The notes beneath the pieces were generated by a model. The model saw only the letters and a program-made list of their open reading frames with translations, was not told where the DNA came from and ran no database searches. Of a stretch of 64,000 nt of DNA, positions 26,638 through 37,551 are shown one piece after another; position 1 is the first letter of the stretch; every line of letters starts with the position of its first letter. Source of the DNA: Microbulbifer bruguierae (lineage in GTDB: Bacteria; Pseudomonadota; Gammaproteobacteria; Pseudomonadales; Cellvibrionaceae). The translations under genes were made by a program, and so were the position numbers. The DNA lies in contig NZ_CP118605.1 in assembly GCF_029869925.1 (NCBI RefSeq), positions 3,872,001-3,936,000 on the forward strand, written 5' to 3'.

Positions 26638-28126
26638 ATGGCCGCTCGTGAGTATCGATGACATTAAAGCGAATTCGAAAAATGCTATCGCAATTGGTCC
26701 ATTCGGCTCCAGAATGAAAAGCGACTGCTATGTCGAAAGCGGAGTTGCAGTAATCCGTGGAACGAATTTGTCAACTGACCCAGAGTTCGTGGGCGATTTC
26801 GTTTATATCACGGAAGAGAAAGCTGATGAACTCGTTGGCTGCAATGTGTATGAGGGAGATTTAGTCTTCCCGCATCGTGGGGCTATTGGTGAAGTGGGTA
26901 TTGTTTCCGATAAAAGTAGATACGTTTTATCTTCAAGCTTAATGAAGCTCACGTGTAATCTTGAGTTGGCTAATCCACAGTTTATATATTATTTTTTCAA
27001 AAGCCGGATTGGCCGTTACGAACTTTTAAAAAACGCTTCCCAAGTTGGGACTCCGGGAATAGGTCAGCCATTATCTTCTTTGAAGAGTATTAAGCTCAGA
27101 CTGCCCCCATTAGAAATTCAAGAGGAAGTTGCTGCCACGATTGGGCAGTTAAATTCGAAGATATCGCTCAACCGCCGCACAAATCAAACTCTAGAACAAA
27201 TAGCCCAAACCCTATTTAAAAGCTGGTTTGTAGACTTCGATCCGGTGCGCGCCAAGGTGGCGGTGCGCGAGTATTTCGAGCGGTGCGCTGCGGAGCAGGG
27301 CGAGCCAATGCCGTCCTCGGCCGACCTCGAAAAAGCCCAAAACAACGCCGCCGCCGCCACCATCGCCGGACTCACCTTCGATCCCGCCGATATTGACGGC
27401 ACTCGCAAGTTGCTGGAATCCAAGCTGGCGGGATTGGAGGTGGAGCAGCGGAAGCAGCTAATGGAAACTGCTGCGCTTTTTTCTGGAAAAATAATGGAGC
27501 CTGGTAAGGACGAATATCCCGAAGGCTGGAGTTGGGGATACTTGTCTGAAGTTTGCTCCCTTAACTCGACATCTTGGACTAAGAAAAATGCTCCAAATCA
27601 AATTTGCTATGTAGATCTCGCGAATACAAAGAATGGTGAAATACATCGGGTTGAGAATTTCAATTGGGAAGATGCTCCGAGCCGAGCAAGGCGTGTTCTT
27701 AACCCAGGGGATACAATCGTCGGAACTGTCCGGCCAGGGAATCGCTCCTATGCCAGGATTGGACGTTATAATACTGGGTTAACTGGTAGTACCGGCTTTG
27801 CTGTATTGACTCCAAAGGCTCCACATTGGGTAGAGTTTTTGTATGTAGCAGCGACATGTGATGAGGCAATTGAAAGGTTAGCGCATTTGGCCGATGGCGG
27901 TGCTTACCCCGCAGTTAAACCCAATGTAGTCGTAGATGCAGAATTAATTATCCCACCTGATTCAGTCGCCGAACGCTTTAGTGCACTTATTAGTCCAATG
28001 TTCGAGAGGATAGACACAAACAATCAATCCTCGAAAACCCTTGCTGAACTGAGGGATTTATTGCTTCCAAAACTCCTTTCCGGCGAAATCCAACTAAACC
28101 AAGAAGCCCCACAAAAGGCCAGCTAA
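26627..28126 (+). CDS. hsdS: Type I restriction-modification specificity subunit
   Basis: HsdS sets the DNA target through two target-recognition domains. TRD1 covers residues about 1-185 ([22 protein letters not shown]) and ends with the conserved helix containing [11 protein letters not shown]. The central spacer (about 185-285) is unusually long, with [17 protein letters not shown] then an Ala-rich helix. TRD2 (about 285-430) is followed by a second conserved helix ending in [11 protein letters not shown]. Base composition switches within the gene: both TRDs are AT-rich, whereas the spacer (about 27237-27460) is as GC-rich as hsdM, a mark of TRD exchange. It is 499 aa and coupled to hsdM by overlap. 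Confidence 0.93.
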   Translation: MSCEWPLVSIDDIKANSKNAIAIGPFGSRMKSDCYVESGVAVIRGTNLSTDPEFVGDFVYITEEKADELVGCNVYEGDLVFPHRGAIGEVGIVSDKSRYVLSSSLMKLTCNLELANPQFIYYFFKSRIGRYELLKNASQVGTPGIGQPLSSLKSIKLRLPPLEIQEEVAATIGQLNSKISLNRRTNQTLEQIAQTLFKSWFVDFDPVRAKVAVREYFERCAAEQGEPMPSSADLEKAQNNAAAATIAGLTFDPADIDGTRKLLESKLAGLEVEQRKQLMETAALFSGKIMEPGKDEYPEGWSWGYLSEVCSLNSTSWTKKNAPNQICYVDLANTKNGEIHRVENFNWEDAPSRARRVLNPGDTIVGTVRPGNRSYARIGRYNTGLTGSTGFAVLTPKAPHWVEFLYVAATCDEAIERLAHLADGGAYPAVKPNVVVDAELIIPPDSVAERFSALISPMFERIDTNNQSSKTLAELRDLLLPKLLSGEIQLNQEAPQKAS

Positions 28127-29229
28127 TGTACCAAATCGACAAAACCGCCAATCGTATCTCCCCGTTACAGGAAAAGAAATTTTCCGAACTGGGCTTCCGC
28201 GAGCGCGAGCATCTGCAGGAGTGGATCGCCGCCAACCCGGAAGTGCTTGGGGAAGAATTGCTGATTATTCAAAAGGAGTTCGACGGCTTCGACGAAACCC
28301 GCGAGCGCCTCGACCTGCTGGCGCTGGACAAGCAGGGCCATCTGGTGGTGATCGAAAACAAGCTGGACGACTCCGGCCGCGACGTCACCTGGCAGGCCCT
28401 CAAATACGCCTCCTACTGCGCGGGGCTTACCAAAAGCCAGATCGTCGCCATCTACCAGCAGTACCTGGACAAGTACGAGCAGGGCGACAGCGCCCAGCAG
28501 CGGCTGACGGATTTCTTCGACGATATCGAATTCGATGAGCTCACTCTCAACCCCGGCTCCGACCAGCGCATCATTTTTGTTGCCGCCAACTTCCGCCGCG
28601 AAGTCACCTCCACCGCCCTGTGGCTGATGGACCACCGCATCCGCATCCAGTGCATCAAGGCAGTACCCTTCGCCATGGGCGACCAGCTGCTGTTGAATCT
28701 CGATCAGATTATTCCGGTTAAAGAAGCCGAGGAATATATGATTGGTATCCGAGAAAAGTCGGATGAAATTCGGGTGGAAGGTAGGCAACAGGCAAATCGC
28801 GAGGTTGTGCGTAAAAGGTTTTGGGACCAGTTTGTGCCGATGGTTAAGGCAGCAGAACTACCCGTGTTTACCTCCGTTGAACCGAGTGTATCGGCGTTTC
28901 TTATACACCACTGCAGCCAGGGCGGCGTCAAGGTGGTGTTGGAGTTACGGAAAGTTGAGGTGCGCGTCAAGCTGGAGTTTAAAGGGAAGGCGGGGATGGA
29001 GACCTTTCGGCATTTCGACAAGCTAGCTTTCTCTCAAAGTCTGGGAATGCAATATGAGGAGAAGCAGCTTAATGATAATTTTTATCAGTTCGTTATTGTC
29101 GAACCGGTAGATGGCTTTGAAGAAAGTGAGTGGGAGGGAATAAACACGTGGCTACTCGAAACCTTGCGCAAATTAGTCGCGGCGGCTGAGCCGGAGCTAA
29201 GAAATATTGGTGTGAATATCGCGTTTTGA
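28126..29229 (+). CDS. PD-(D/E)XK nuclease-like protein with C-terminal DUF4268
   Basis: A 367-aa protein encoded between hsdS and hsdR. Residues 55-90 contain RERLDLLALD and HLVVIENKLDD, matching a PD-(D/E)XK core (Asp, then Glu-x-Lys) as in NucS-type or type IV nucleases. The C-terminal half (about 225-360) resembles DUF4268. The start ATG shares its A with the hsdS stop (TAATG). No membrane segment or signal is seen. Its position inside the operon implies that it works with, or guards, the type I enzyme, perhaps as an extra DNA-end or modified-DNA nuclease; that is inference. Confidence 0.75.
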   Translation: MYQIDKTANRISPLQEKKFSELGFREREHLQEWIAANPEVLGEELLIIQKEFDGFDETRERLDLLALDKQGHLVVIENKLDDSGRDVTWQALKYASYCAGLTKSQIVAIYQQYLDKYEQGDSAQQRLTDFFDDIEFDELTLNPGSDQRIIFVAANFRREVTSTALWLMDHRIRIQCIKAVPFAMGDQLLLNLDQIIPVKEAEEYMIGIREKSDEIRVEGRQQANREVVRKRFWDQFVPMVKAAELPVFTSVEPSVSAFLIHHCSQGGVKVVLELRKVEVRVKLEFKGKAGMETFRHFDKLAFSQSLGMQYEEKQLNDNFYQFVIVEPVDGFEESEWEGINTWLLETLRKLVAAAEPELRNIGVNIAF

Positions 29230-29273
29230 TCCACGCAGCCAAAAAAACAACAAGATAGTCGTACGGTGTTGTC

Positions 29274-32200
29274 ATGATTAGTGAAGATCAGCTAGAAAAC
29301 CTCTGCCAGTCCTGGTTCGAAGATATCGGCTACCGGGTAATCAACAACGAAGTTATTGCCCCGGACAGCGATGCGCCGGAGCGCGACGACTGGCAGCAGG
29401 TGATTCTGCGCCCGCGCCTGCGCGATGCCATCGCGCGCCTCAACACCTACCTGCCGGAGACCGCGCGGGAAGAGGCGTTTCATATCGTCACCAACCACGA
29501 CGCGCCGCTACTGGCGTCCGCCAACCGCGGCTTTCACGAACTGTTGGTGAAGGGCGTAAACCTGGATATGGCGGGCAAAGAGGTGACCGAGGGCGTCTTT
29601 GTGCGTCTGTTGGACTTCGAAAACCCGGAAAACAACGACTGGCTGGTGGTACGCCAGTTCACCGTAAAGGGTGACCGTACCCGCCGCCCGGATATGGTGG
29701 TGTTTGTTAACGGCCTGCCTCTGGCGGTCATTGAGCTCAAAAACCCCGCCGACGAAAAGACCGATATCTGGGCGGCCTATAACCAGATTGAAACCTACAA
29801 GGCGCAGATCCGCGACCTGTTCGTGCCCAATGTGACGTCGGTCATTTCCGATGGCCAGGAAGCGCGCATGGGCTCGCTCACCGCCAACGAGGAGCGCTAT
29901 TTACCCTGGCGGAGTATTACCGGTGCGCGGGATGAGGATGTCGGCAAGCTGGAGTTGGAAGTGCTGGTGCGCGGCCTGTTCTGCAAAGAACACTGGTTGG
30001 ACTACCTGCGCCACTTCGCCATCTTTGAGGAGCACAAGGGTAAGATCATCAAAAAGATCGCCGGCTATCACCAGTTCTTCGCCGTGCGCGCGGCGGTGGT
30101 TAAAGCGATCGAGGCCCATCAACAGCACAGCAACCAGGGCGGTGTGGTGTGGCACACCCAGGGTTCCGGCAAGAGTATTTCCATGTGCTGCTTTGCCGCC
30201 AAGCTGGCGGGGCGCCCGGAGCTGGATAACCCCACCCTGGTGGTGGTCACCGATCGCAACGACCTGGATGGTCAGCTCTTCCAGACCTTCAGTGCTGCCA
30301 AGTCGCTGCTGACGCAGACCCCGGTACAGGCGGACAGCCGCGACAAACTGCGCAGTCTGCTTTCCTCCCGTGCATCCGGCGGCATCATCTTCACCACCAT
30401 TCAAAAGTTCGCCCTGCTGGATGGGGAGAGCACTCACCCGGTGCTGAGTGAGCGCAATAATATCCTGGTCATGAGCGACGAGGCCCACCGCAGCCAGTAC
30501 GGTCTAAAAGCCAAGTTAACCGAATCCGGAAAATACCAGTACGGCTATGCCAAACACCTGCGCGATGCCCTGCCCAACGCGGCCTTTGTGGGCTTCACCG
30601 GCACACCCATTGAAACGGAAGACAAAGATACCCGCGCGGTGTTTGGCGATTACATTCATGTGTACGACGTCGAGCAGGCGGTAAAAGACGGCGCGACGGT
30701 GCCGATCCACTACGAGTCCCGCCTGGCGAAAGTCGAACTGCGGGAGGATCAGTTGCCGCAGATCGATGCGGTAGTCGACGAAATCACCGAGGGAGACGAA
30801 GAGGCAGCCGGCGAGCGCTTTAAAAGCCAATGGGCGGCACTAGCCTCGGTGGTGGGCGCCGAGCCGCGTATCAAGCAGGTGGCGCAGGACCTGGTCACCC
30901 ACTTTGAGAACCGCCAGGCCGCGCTCCCCGGTAAAGGCATGATCGTATGTATGAGCCGCGCAATCTGCGTGGACATGTACAACGCCATCACCGCACTGCG
31001 CCCGGAGTGGCATCACAAAGACCCGGACAACGGCGCTATCAAGGTGGTGATGACCGGCTCCGCTTCCGATCCTGCCGGCTTTCAGCCCCATCTCTACAGC
31101 AAGGACGTACTCAAGGACCTGGAAGGGCGGGTGCGGGATCCGGACGACTCTCTGCAACTGGTGATTGTGCGGGATATGTGGCTCACCGGCTTCGACGCAC
31201 CATGTCTCCATACTTTGTATATCGACAAGCCCATGAAGGGGCACAATCTGATGCAGGCCATCGCTCGAGTGAACCGCGTGTTCGGCGACAAGCCCGGCGG
31301 TCTGGTGGTGGACTACATCGGTATCGCGGACGAGTTGAAAGCTGCACTGAAGACCTATACCGCCAGCCACGGTCGCGGCCGCCCCACCATCGACGTGCAT
31401 GAAGCACTGGCGGTACTGCTGGAGAAGCTGGAAGTGGCGCGTGCATTACTGCACGGCTGTGATTACTCCGAATTCGCGACCCGTCCGCTGGAGCTGATGG
31501 CGCCGGTAATGGACTTTGTACTGGGCCAGGAAGACGGCAAGCAGCGCTATTGCGACACGGTCCTCGCAATCAGCAAGGCTTATGCCCTGTGTGGCACCTT
31601 GGACGAGGCGGCCGTGCTAAAAGAGGAGGTGGCCTTCCTGCAGGCGATACGCGCGGCTTTAACCAAGCGCAGTCAAACTGAGAGGAAGCTCACCGACACC
31701 GAAAAGCAGGCGCGTATGCGTCAGGTATTGAGTAACGCCATCGTATCCGATCGGGTTGTGGATATCTTTGAGGCTGTGGGCCTGGATAAGCCGAACATCG
31801 CCATTCTCTCCGATGAATTTATGCAGGAAGTGGCGGGGATGGAGCACCGCAATCTGGCGGTGGAAATCCTAGAACGCCTGCTAATAGGAGAGATTAAATC
31901 CCGCAGCGCTTCCAATGTTGTTCAGGCCAAGAAATACTCCGACCGTCTTAAAGACACTTTGGTGAAATACCAGAATCGTTCCGTGCAAACCGCTCAGGTG
32001 ATCGAAGAACTGATCGCCATGGCCAAGGACTTCCGCGCTGCCGCCAACCGCGGTGAGCAGCTGCGCCTGAGCGACGACGAACTGGCATTCTACGAAGCAC
32101 TGGAAGCCAACGAGGCGTCGGTGCGGGAACTCGGCGAGGAAATTCTGCGCACCATCGCCATCGAACTCACCCTGCGCCTGCGCAACAGCACCACCGTGGA

Positions 32201-32351
32201 CTGGCAAGTGCGCGAGTCGGTGCGCGCCCGTTTGCGCATTCTGGTGAAACGTATCCTGAAAAAATACAAATATCCACCGGATAAGCAGGAAGAGGCCGTG
32301 GATTTGGTGTTGAAGCAGGCTGAAGTGTTGTCTGAGAGATGGAGTACTTGA
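29274..32351 (+). CDS. hsdR: Type I restriction endonuclease subunit R
   Basis: The motor and nuclease subunit of the type I enzyme, which translocates DNA and cleaves at a distance from the unmethylated site. The N-terminal nuclease core has [20 protein letters not shown] near residues 135-156 (Asp and Glu-x-Lys). The SF2 motor has Walker [11 protein letters not shown] near 295, [10 protein letters not shown] near 400, a GFTGTP motif near 443, and a [12 protein letters not shown] / QAIARVNR segment near 625-665. A long helical C-terminal region follows, for complex assembly. The length (1025 aa) is normal. It starts 44 bases after the DUF4268 gene. Confidence 0.95.
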   Translation: MISEDQLENLCQSWFEDIGYRVINNEVIAPDSDAPERDDWQQVILRPRLRDAIARLNTYLPETAREEAFHIVTNHDAPLLASANRGFHELLVKGVNLDMAGKEVTEGVFVRLLDFENPENNDWLVVRQFTVKGDRTRRPDMVVFVNGLPLAVIELKNPADEKTDIWAAYNQIETYKAQIRDLFVPNVTSVISDGQEARMGSLTANEERYLPWRSITGARDEDVGKLELEVLVRGLFCKEHWLDYLRHFAIFEEHKGKIIKKIAGYHQFFAVRAAVVKAIEAHQQHSNQGGVVWHTQGSGKSISMCCFAAKLAGRPELDNPTLVVVTDRNDLDGQLFQTFSAAKSLLTQTPVQADSRDKLRSLLSSRASGGIIFTTIQKFALLDGESTHPVLSERNNILVMSDEAHRSQYGLKAKLTESGKYQYGYAKHLRDALPNAAFVGFTGTPIETEDKDTRAVFGDYIHVYDVEQAVKDGATVPIHYESRLAKVELREDQLPQIDAVVDEITEGDEEAAGERFKSQWAALASVVGAEPRIKQVAQDLVTHFENRQAALPGKGMIVCMSRAICVDMYNAITALRPEWHHKDPDNGAIKVVMTGSASDPAGFQPHLYSKDVLKDLEGRVRDPDDSLQLVIVRDMWLTGFDAPCLHTLYIDKPMKGHNLMQAIARVNRVFGDKPGGLVVDYIGIADELKAALKTYTASHGRGRPTIDVHEALAVLLEKLEVARALLHGCDYSEFATRPLELMAPVMDFVLGQEDGKQRYCDTVLAISKAYALCGTLDEAAVLKEEVAFLQAIRAALTKRSQTERKLTDTEKQARMRQVLSNAIVSDRVVDIFEAVGLDKPNIAILSDEFMQEVAGMEHRNLAVEILERLLIGEIKSRSASNVVQAKKYSDRLKDTLVKYQNRSVQTAQVIEELIAMAKDFRAAANRGEQLRLSDDELAFYEALEANEASVRELGEEILRTIAIELTLRLRNSTTVDWQVRESVRARLRILVKRILKKYKYPPDKQEEAVDLVLKQAEVLSERWST

Positions 32352-32431
32352 CGGAAAGAGATTTACTAATGGCGAGGAGTAGACTACGCCGTTGTTTCAA
32401 TTATCTATAAGAATCATAAGGAATATTCGCT

Positions 32432-34675
32432 TTGTTTGACCTGACGAATGATGAGCAACTGAAACTGGCAATTGCTGCCATCGATCCATTCAAGCGAAGC
32501 CCTGACTGGCTGAGAAGCCTTGAACATTCTATTGCCTATGTTCAAGAGGCGGACGAGGCAGAGCGTAGTTCAGAAGCCTTTCACCAACATATCTGGGAAG
32601 AAAACCCGGTAAGTGACGTTGGTATGGGTACGGTTAACGTTAGGGGAGCCATTGAGAACGAGTCTTTTCGACGCTGGTTTGCCAGTAGGTCACTACAGGT
32701 TCAGAAAAGGGTCGAAGAGGACGGGACGGTCGCTATTTCTGATTTTTACGAAGAGTTAACCAAGGAAATATTGGCGTTTTCCGGTCGAAGGCCTCTGTTG
32801 AAAATTATGCGCGTTCTTGCGTTGCTATTTCCTCGTCACTTTACCACGATCGCAGACCTCGGGAAGGCATTGGCGTTTCACCGGGTCATGTTCGGAAAAT
32901 TAAAAAAACCCGGAGCGGTGAAAAGACATTGGGACGTTCGCCAGCGTATTGATGGTCTGATTGGTGAAACGGACTCTTCGCCAAAAGCTCTGGCGAGACG
33001 GATGACGTATGCCTGGATATTGTATGAAAACAATGTGTTGGCCGAATCTGCTGACGAAGAGGTAAGCGAATCAGTTACGTCCGGAACACTAAAGTTGCAT
33101 CCTCTACCTGCTGCACAGCGTCGCAAGGGGCTTACGGCAATTGGCGGCGGCGTGGGTGCTATCTCCAGTGCGCTCAGTTTCGTTGAAAATGAAGTGACGC
33201 GCGAAGAACTGATTGATCATTTGAGATCGGAATTCCCAGACTACAAAGAAAATTCTCTCCGGGTCATCATCAATGTATTGAAAAATGAATTTCATGTCGT
33301 TGAAGAGAAGGGTGGCATACTGAAGCCAACTTCGCGTGGAGTGAGTTTTCTCGAAAATGAAGATCCCCAGGAGCTGATCCCGCTACTGCTTACCAGGGTA
33401 TTGGGCGTAGATCATGTCATTAAGGCACTGGAGCACGGCCCCTTACGCTGGATGGATTTGATCGAGCAGCTTAAACAGGTTAACTCTGGTTGGACTACCA
33501 ACTATGCCCCGGGAGTGATTCTGAAGTGGTTGCGTGATTTTGATCTACTCAGCATCACCGATGATCGATCGTTGGCACTCACTGAGTCTGGCCAGTCCTG
33601 GGTAAAAGTGATTGACTGGGAGCCGGAAAAACTTCGGGTGGAGCAGGAGTTTGAGGAGAAGCTCGATACAGGTATCACCGGGCTGGATATTCACAAGCTC
33701 GACCAGGCTGATTTACTGGCGCGGGTTATTGGCGATACGGCTATTTCTTCCAGCCAGGTAAGACAGCTTCACCTGGGCCTTTGGTCCCACAAGCAGCGTC
33801 ATTTTGCGATTATGGCGGGCCTGTCAGGATCGGGAAAAACCTTCCTGGCCCAGCGTTATGCCAAGGCTCTGGCCCAGGACTTCACCTCAACACCGGAAAA
33901 AAACGTGTATATCTTACCGGTGCAACCGGGCTGGTATGACCCATCGCCGTTATTTGGCTATGTTAATCCGCTAATGGCCGACAGTTATGTCCGCCCACCC
34001 TTGCTCGATTTTTTTCTGAGGGCCAGTCGCAACCCTGATCAGCCGTTTACCGTAATTCTGGACGAAATGAATCTGTCACACCCGGAGCAGTACTTCGCGC
34101 CGGTGTTGTCGGCTATGGAGTCTGGTGATCACTTGCGCCTGCACAATGAGGGCGATGTATTTGATGGTGTACCGGCTCAAATTACCTATCCATCCAATAT
34201 GGCCTTTATCGGCACTGTCAACATGGATGAAACCACTCATGGTATTTCCGACAAGGTGCTGGACCGGGCCTACACTCTGGAGTTCTGGCAGATCAATCTC
34301 GATGAATACCCCAATTGGAACGCCTTCAATTTATCGGAAACCGATGTATCGCGAGCAAAGGAGTGCTTGGGTAGTTTGATGACGGTATTGTCACCAGAGC
34401 GGATGCACTTTGGTTGGCGCACGGTGGAAGATGTGCTGTCGTATCTGGAATTGGCAGCCAGGCACCGCGAATTTGATCTGGTTTCCGAGCTCGATAACGT
34501 GATCTACGCACGCATACTACCCAAGCTACGTGGATCAGAAAGCCAGCGTCTGCAAAGTACCCTGGATGCCCTGGTCACGGAACTTGCTCGCCTCGGCTTG
34601 CGCCGTTGTTGTGACAAGGTGCGCTCGCTCCAGCGTGATCTGATGGATACTGGCATGATGAGGTTTTGGCGTTGA
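32432..34675 (+). CDS. McrB-like GTPase/AAA+ protein with winged-helix region
   Basis: A motor of McrBC-type modification-dependent restriction. The AAA+ domain is at the C-terminus: Walker A GLSGSGKTFLAQRY near residue 463, ILPVQPGWYDPSPLFGYVNP near 500, Walker B TVILDEMNLSHPEQYF near 540, and GTVNMDETTHGISDKVLDRA near 595. Residues about 245-400 look like two winged-helix modules (TREELIDHLRSEFPDYKENS and GPLRWMDLIEQLKQVN), probably the DNA-binding part. The first 240 residues are unassigned. The start is TTG 32432 with TAAGGA 9 bases upstream. It lies 80 bases after hsdR and overlaps the next gene. Confidence 0.8.
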   Translation: MFDLTNDEQLKLAIAAIDPFKRSPDWLRSLEHSIAYVQEADEAERSSEAFHQHIWEENPVSDVGMGTVNVRGAIENESFRRWFASRSLQVQKRVEEDGTVAISDFYEELTKEILAFSGRRPLLKIMRVLALLFPRHFTTIADLGKALAFHRVMFGKLKKPGAVKRHWDVRQRIDGLIGETDSSPKALARRMTYAWILYENNVLAESADEEVSESVTSGTLKLHPLPAAQRRKGLTAIGGGVGAISSALSFVENEVTREELIDHLRSEFPDYKENSLRVIINVLKNEFHVVEEKGGILKPTSRGVSFLENEDPQELIPLLLTRVLGVDHVIKALEHGPLRWMDLIEQLKQVNSGWTTNYAPGVILKWLRDFDLLSITDDRSLALTESGQSWVKVIDWEPEKLRVEQEFEEKLDTGITGLDIHKLDQADLLARVIGDTAISSSQVRQLHLGLWSHKQRHFAIMAGLSGSGKTFLAQRYAKALAQDFTSTPEKNVYILPVQPGWYDPSPLFGYVNPLMADSYVRPPLLDFFLRASRNPDQPFTVILDEMNLSHPEQYFAPVLSAMESGDHLRLHNEGDVFDGVPAQITYPSNMAFIGTVNMDETTHGISDKVLDRAYTLEFWQINLDEYPNWNAFNLSETDVSRAKECLGSLMTVLSPERMHFGWRTVEDVLSYLELAARHREFDLVSELDNVIYARILPKLRGSESQRLQSTLDALVTELARLGLRRCCDKVRSLQRDLMDTGMMRFWR

Positions 34676-36297
34676 GTAAAGGCCTGGAGGTCTTCGGGGA
34701 TCAGAATGGCCGTGCAGTTCAGATTGGGACTTTCTCCAAGGGGACTGCGCTCAGCGGTTTCGAGGAAGGTCGGAATTACCTTATCGAAATTCCCGAATTC
34801 GGCGATCAACTATATGTGGATGATGCGCCTTTACCGCTAGATCCTCAGGGACGCTACTGGATGTGGTCTCCCGGCTTTTTCTCTGGAGAGGTTCTGCTGG
34901 AGCTGGAAGGTAAGAGCGGTAGCGTAAAAGGTACCTTCCGCGCGGATGTGTCAGCGGCAAATCATAAATCGGGGCGTGAACAATTCTTCCAGTATATTGA
35001 CGATATTATTGCTTATGCTCCCGAGATGGTTACAGGTACCGAGCCGGCAACACACGCACTGGGAGGGAAATCTTCATCACCGCCCTGCGCCTGGATTCGC
35101 TACGCGCGCCTTAAGAGCTTCCTGAACCCTTTTGTTGACACGTTGCGACTGATCTGTGACAACCCAATGCAGTGGAACAGCTATCGCAGGGAGCAACTTC
35201 CAGTTCATATGGCGCGCAGAGTGGATGTGGCTACCGTGCGCCAACTGGCGAGTAACGGTGAGCTTTTCCGAGCTTTAAGCCATAAAGGTACTGCTGGTGC
35301 CGAGGGGACAACTGAGCGATTACCGGATAATCGCCTCAATGTGCCTTTTTATGAAACCAATTTGGATCACCCCGCCACCCGGGTGATTGCTCGCCAGCTA
35401 AAGGCTGTTTTGCGGCAGGTATCCTGGCTGATTTCTGAGTTCTCCAAACAGGGCAGCAGTGTATCCTCGGAAACGGAGACCGATATCTCTGCGAGATTGC
35501 CCAGGCGGCTTGTTTATCTGGAATCAGTGCGGAAGCACCTTGTCAGACTATCCCGCAGGGAACCTTTCTCCGTAGTCAGCAGCAGAGATCCCGGTGTTGC
35601 AGGTATCAACGCCATTGCCGGTAACCCTGAGTACAACCGTGCCCATCGATTGGGTATTCGTTTACTGAGGGATGGCGTATCCGATTTGCAGCAGGACGAA
35701 CGTCATTACTTACCGCCAACCTGGGAAATATATGAGTCCTGGTGTTTCGTGTCTCTCGCTCAGGCGCTGGAAAAATTACTTCCCGATTTTTCCTGGACTA
35801 AGCGGAGAAATGTAAGCTCTGTTGGAATTTTTCTGGAAGGCGAAAGAGAGAACGAAAAATTACGACTATACACACAACTTCGGTGCCCTTCATTAGCGCG
35901 AGAAAATAATCTCGGCTACTGCTCCATCAGCCAGGAACGTCGCCCGGATTTGGTGCTGGAATATCGCTATGGTAATCACTCACGCTTCATCTGTCTTGAT
36001 AGTAAATATACAGCCTCAAAAGGTGGGCTGCTGGCTTCTATGAGCTCCGCTCATATTTATCGGGATTCACTCAAGCTATATGGGGCAGCGCCGATATATT
36101 CACTATTACTTGCTCCTCAAGTGCATGAGGCCGGCTTGCTTGCGAAATTTGAATATATCAACACGCACCAAGTCGGTTGCCTGAAATGCTGTGATGAAAA
36201 CGATGCAGTAGCTGTCGCTCGACAAGCTATACATTGGCTGTTATTCGATAGCGAAGCTGAGTTCGCGAAGGCCAGAAATTTAGAGGCTACGGCATAA
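34672..36297 (+). CDS. McrC-like nuclease subunit, DUF2357 type
   Basis: The nuclease partner of the McrB-like protein. The N-terminal half contains sheet-rich segments followed by a DUF2357-like helical part (YARLKSFLNPFVDTL through NVPFYETNLDHPATRVIARQLK). The PD-(D/E)XK site lies at about 420-450: RRPDLVLEYRYGN and FICLDSKYTASKGG (Asp, then Asp-x-Lys). The length is 541 aa. I chose TTG 34672, because AGG lies 8 bases upstream; TTG 34666 is also possible. The gene overlaps the end of the McrB-like gene, so the pair is translationally coupled. Confidence 0.75.
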   Translation: MSKGLEVFGDQNGRAVQIGTFSKGTALSGFEEGRNYLIEIPEFGDQLYVDDAPLPLDPQGRYWMWSPGFFSGEVLLELEGKSGSVKGTFRADVSAANHKSGREQFFQYIDDIIAYAPEMVTGTEPATHALGGKSSSPPCAWIRYARLKSFLNPFVDTLRLICDNPMQWNSYRREQLPVHMARRVDVATVRQLASNGELFRALSHKGTAGAEGTTERLPDNRLNVPFYETNLDHPATRVIARQLKAVLRQVSWLISEFSKQGSSVSSETETDISARLPRRLVYLESVRKHLVRLSRREPFSVVSSRDPGVAGINAIAGNPEYNRAHRLGIRLLRDGVSDLQQDERHYLPPTWEIYESWCFVSLAQALEKLLPDFSWTKRRNVSSVGIFLEGERENEKLRLYTQLRCPSLARENNLGYCSISQERRPDLVLEYRYGNHSRFICLDSKYTASKGGLLASMSSAHIYRDSLKLYGAAPIYSLLLAPQVHEAGLLAKFEYINTHQVGCLKCCDENDAVAVARQAIHWLLFDSEAEFAKARNLEATA

Positions 36298-36334
36298 TGC
36301 CGACGCCGATAGTGCTCTACAGATTTCAATATCT

Positions 36335-37477
36335 TCATTTGCCCGCATCGGAGAATGACAGCAGGTTGGTAGTTAAAGCGTTTAGGTCTCGTGTCAAGTC
36401 TGCCATTGGGTCTACGAGCTCGTAGCCTTTCGCAGGTTCTGCCTTGAGTGATTTGAGTGCCGGCCCGAGTCCCAATAGCCAGGTTTTGAATTCGTAAGTG
36501 TAAGGCAGCTCCCGGATTAGGATGTGCAGTATTGGAACAGGTGTATGCTGCAAGAATGTGTGCACGGTAAGTGATTGCTTATCTTCTTCCCTGTGAAAAC
36601 GCATCTCCGAGAGATGAATTGCAACGGGTCCTTCTATAACTAGCTCCAACTGACTTAGCCTGCCCCAGTTTCCGGGAATACGAGGAGCGACATTGGGGCT
36701 TTGATACTGGAGCTGAAATTTTGGCTCTACCAACGGGTGACTGTCTATGTCACCAGCGCTTTTAATATCAACTTGAAAGCGATGAAGTGCCATTTCTTCA
36801 TAACAGTCGGGATTGCTGGCCGTAGCACATGTTAAATAGCTCACCTGTTCGCGGCGTATCATCCATACAGGGAAATAAACCTCTTCTGGGCGGGTTTGGT
36901 AATTGGCGGCGAACCCTCGACCTTCCTCCAGGGCACGTATGGCCAACAGTTCCACAAGTCGCATCCTCTCAGGGCTGGCATTGGGGTAGATACCCGGATA
37001 GCGCGGCACAAATTTCAATCGGTCAACCAGCGTATCTAGGGTCTGGTCGGATTGGCTGGGCATGATTTGTTTTTCTAGCGCCTCTTGCTCGAAACGAGGC
37101 AAAAAGAATCGGTTGAATTTGTCTACCAATAATAAGTGGAAGCGTTTGCTGCGGGGGTTCACCAGGCGCGGTTCTTCTTTCAGCGTATATCGGCGAGCGG
37201 TGCCATTTGGTGGCGTGTCGGATTCGATATCAACACAACGTTTCCCGATTGGTTTGCTGCTGTCCACATGCCAGACACCGCCGTGCTCACTGTTGTATCG
37301 CCGCACAAAGGTTTCTGCCTGGTCTTTGAATCTACGGGGGTGCTGGGACAGGCTGGATTTCTGGATGATTTTTTTCAGTGCTTGGTTGAGGCGTATCCCG
37401 ATGTCGTCATCGGCCCGGTATAGCTCCCACAGGAGCATGTACTTTGCCTCGTTATCAAATTCTGCCCTCAGATACAT
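36335..37477 (-). CDS. Divergent WYL-like regulator (tentative)
   Basis: A 380-aa soluble protein. The N-terminus is helical and charged; residues about 175-240 carry a pattern like the WYL domain: LLAIRALEEGRGFAANYQT, VYFPVWMIRREQVSYLTC, and YEEMALHRFQVDI. The C-terminal part (280-345) contains an LTVHTFLQHTPVPILHI segment resembling the C-terminal extension of WYL proteins. Its ATG (37477) has GGGGG 4-5 bases upstream and lies 12 bases from a perfect 24-bp palindrome. It faces the McrC-like gene and is divergent from the small gene at 37552. The WYL call is from pattern only and is uncertain. Confidence 0.5.
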   Translation of the reverse strand: MYLRAEFDNEAKYMLLWELYRADDDIGIRLNQALKKIIQKSSLSQHPRRFKDQAETFVRRYNSEHGGVWHVDSSKPIGKRCVDIESDTPPNGTARRYTLKEEPRLVNPRSKRFHLLLVDKFNRFFLPRFEQEALEKQIMPSQSDQTLDTLVDRLKFVPRYPGIYPNASPERMRLVELLAIRALEEGRGFAANYQTRPEEVYFPVWMIRREQVSYLTCATASNPDCYEEMALHRFQVDIKSAGDIDSHPLVEPKFQLQYQSPNVAPRIPGNWGRLSQLELVIEGPVAIHLSEMRFHREEDKQSLTVHTFLQHTPVPILHILIRELPYTYEFKTWLLGLGPALKSLKAEPAKGYELVDPMADLTRDLNALTTNLLSFSDAGK

Positions 37478-37488
37478 GCTGCCCCCAA

Positions 37489-37512
37489 AACCTACGATGA
37501 TGTCCGTAGGTT
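37489..37512. promoter_or_regulatory. Perfect palindrome between divergent genes, candidate operator
   Basis: AACCTACG (37489-37496) and CGTAGGTT (37505-37512) are perfect 8-bp arms with an 8-nt spacer, 12 bases from the regulator start and 40 bases from the gene at 37552. The position suits control of both divergent units. I saw no second copy in the window. Confidence 0.6.
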
Positions 37513-37551
37513 ATCCGCGGATACTGGCGGGGTCAAACAGGGAGATGACAT

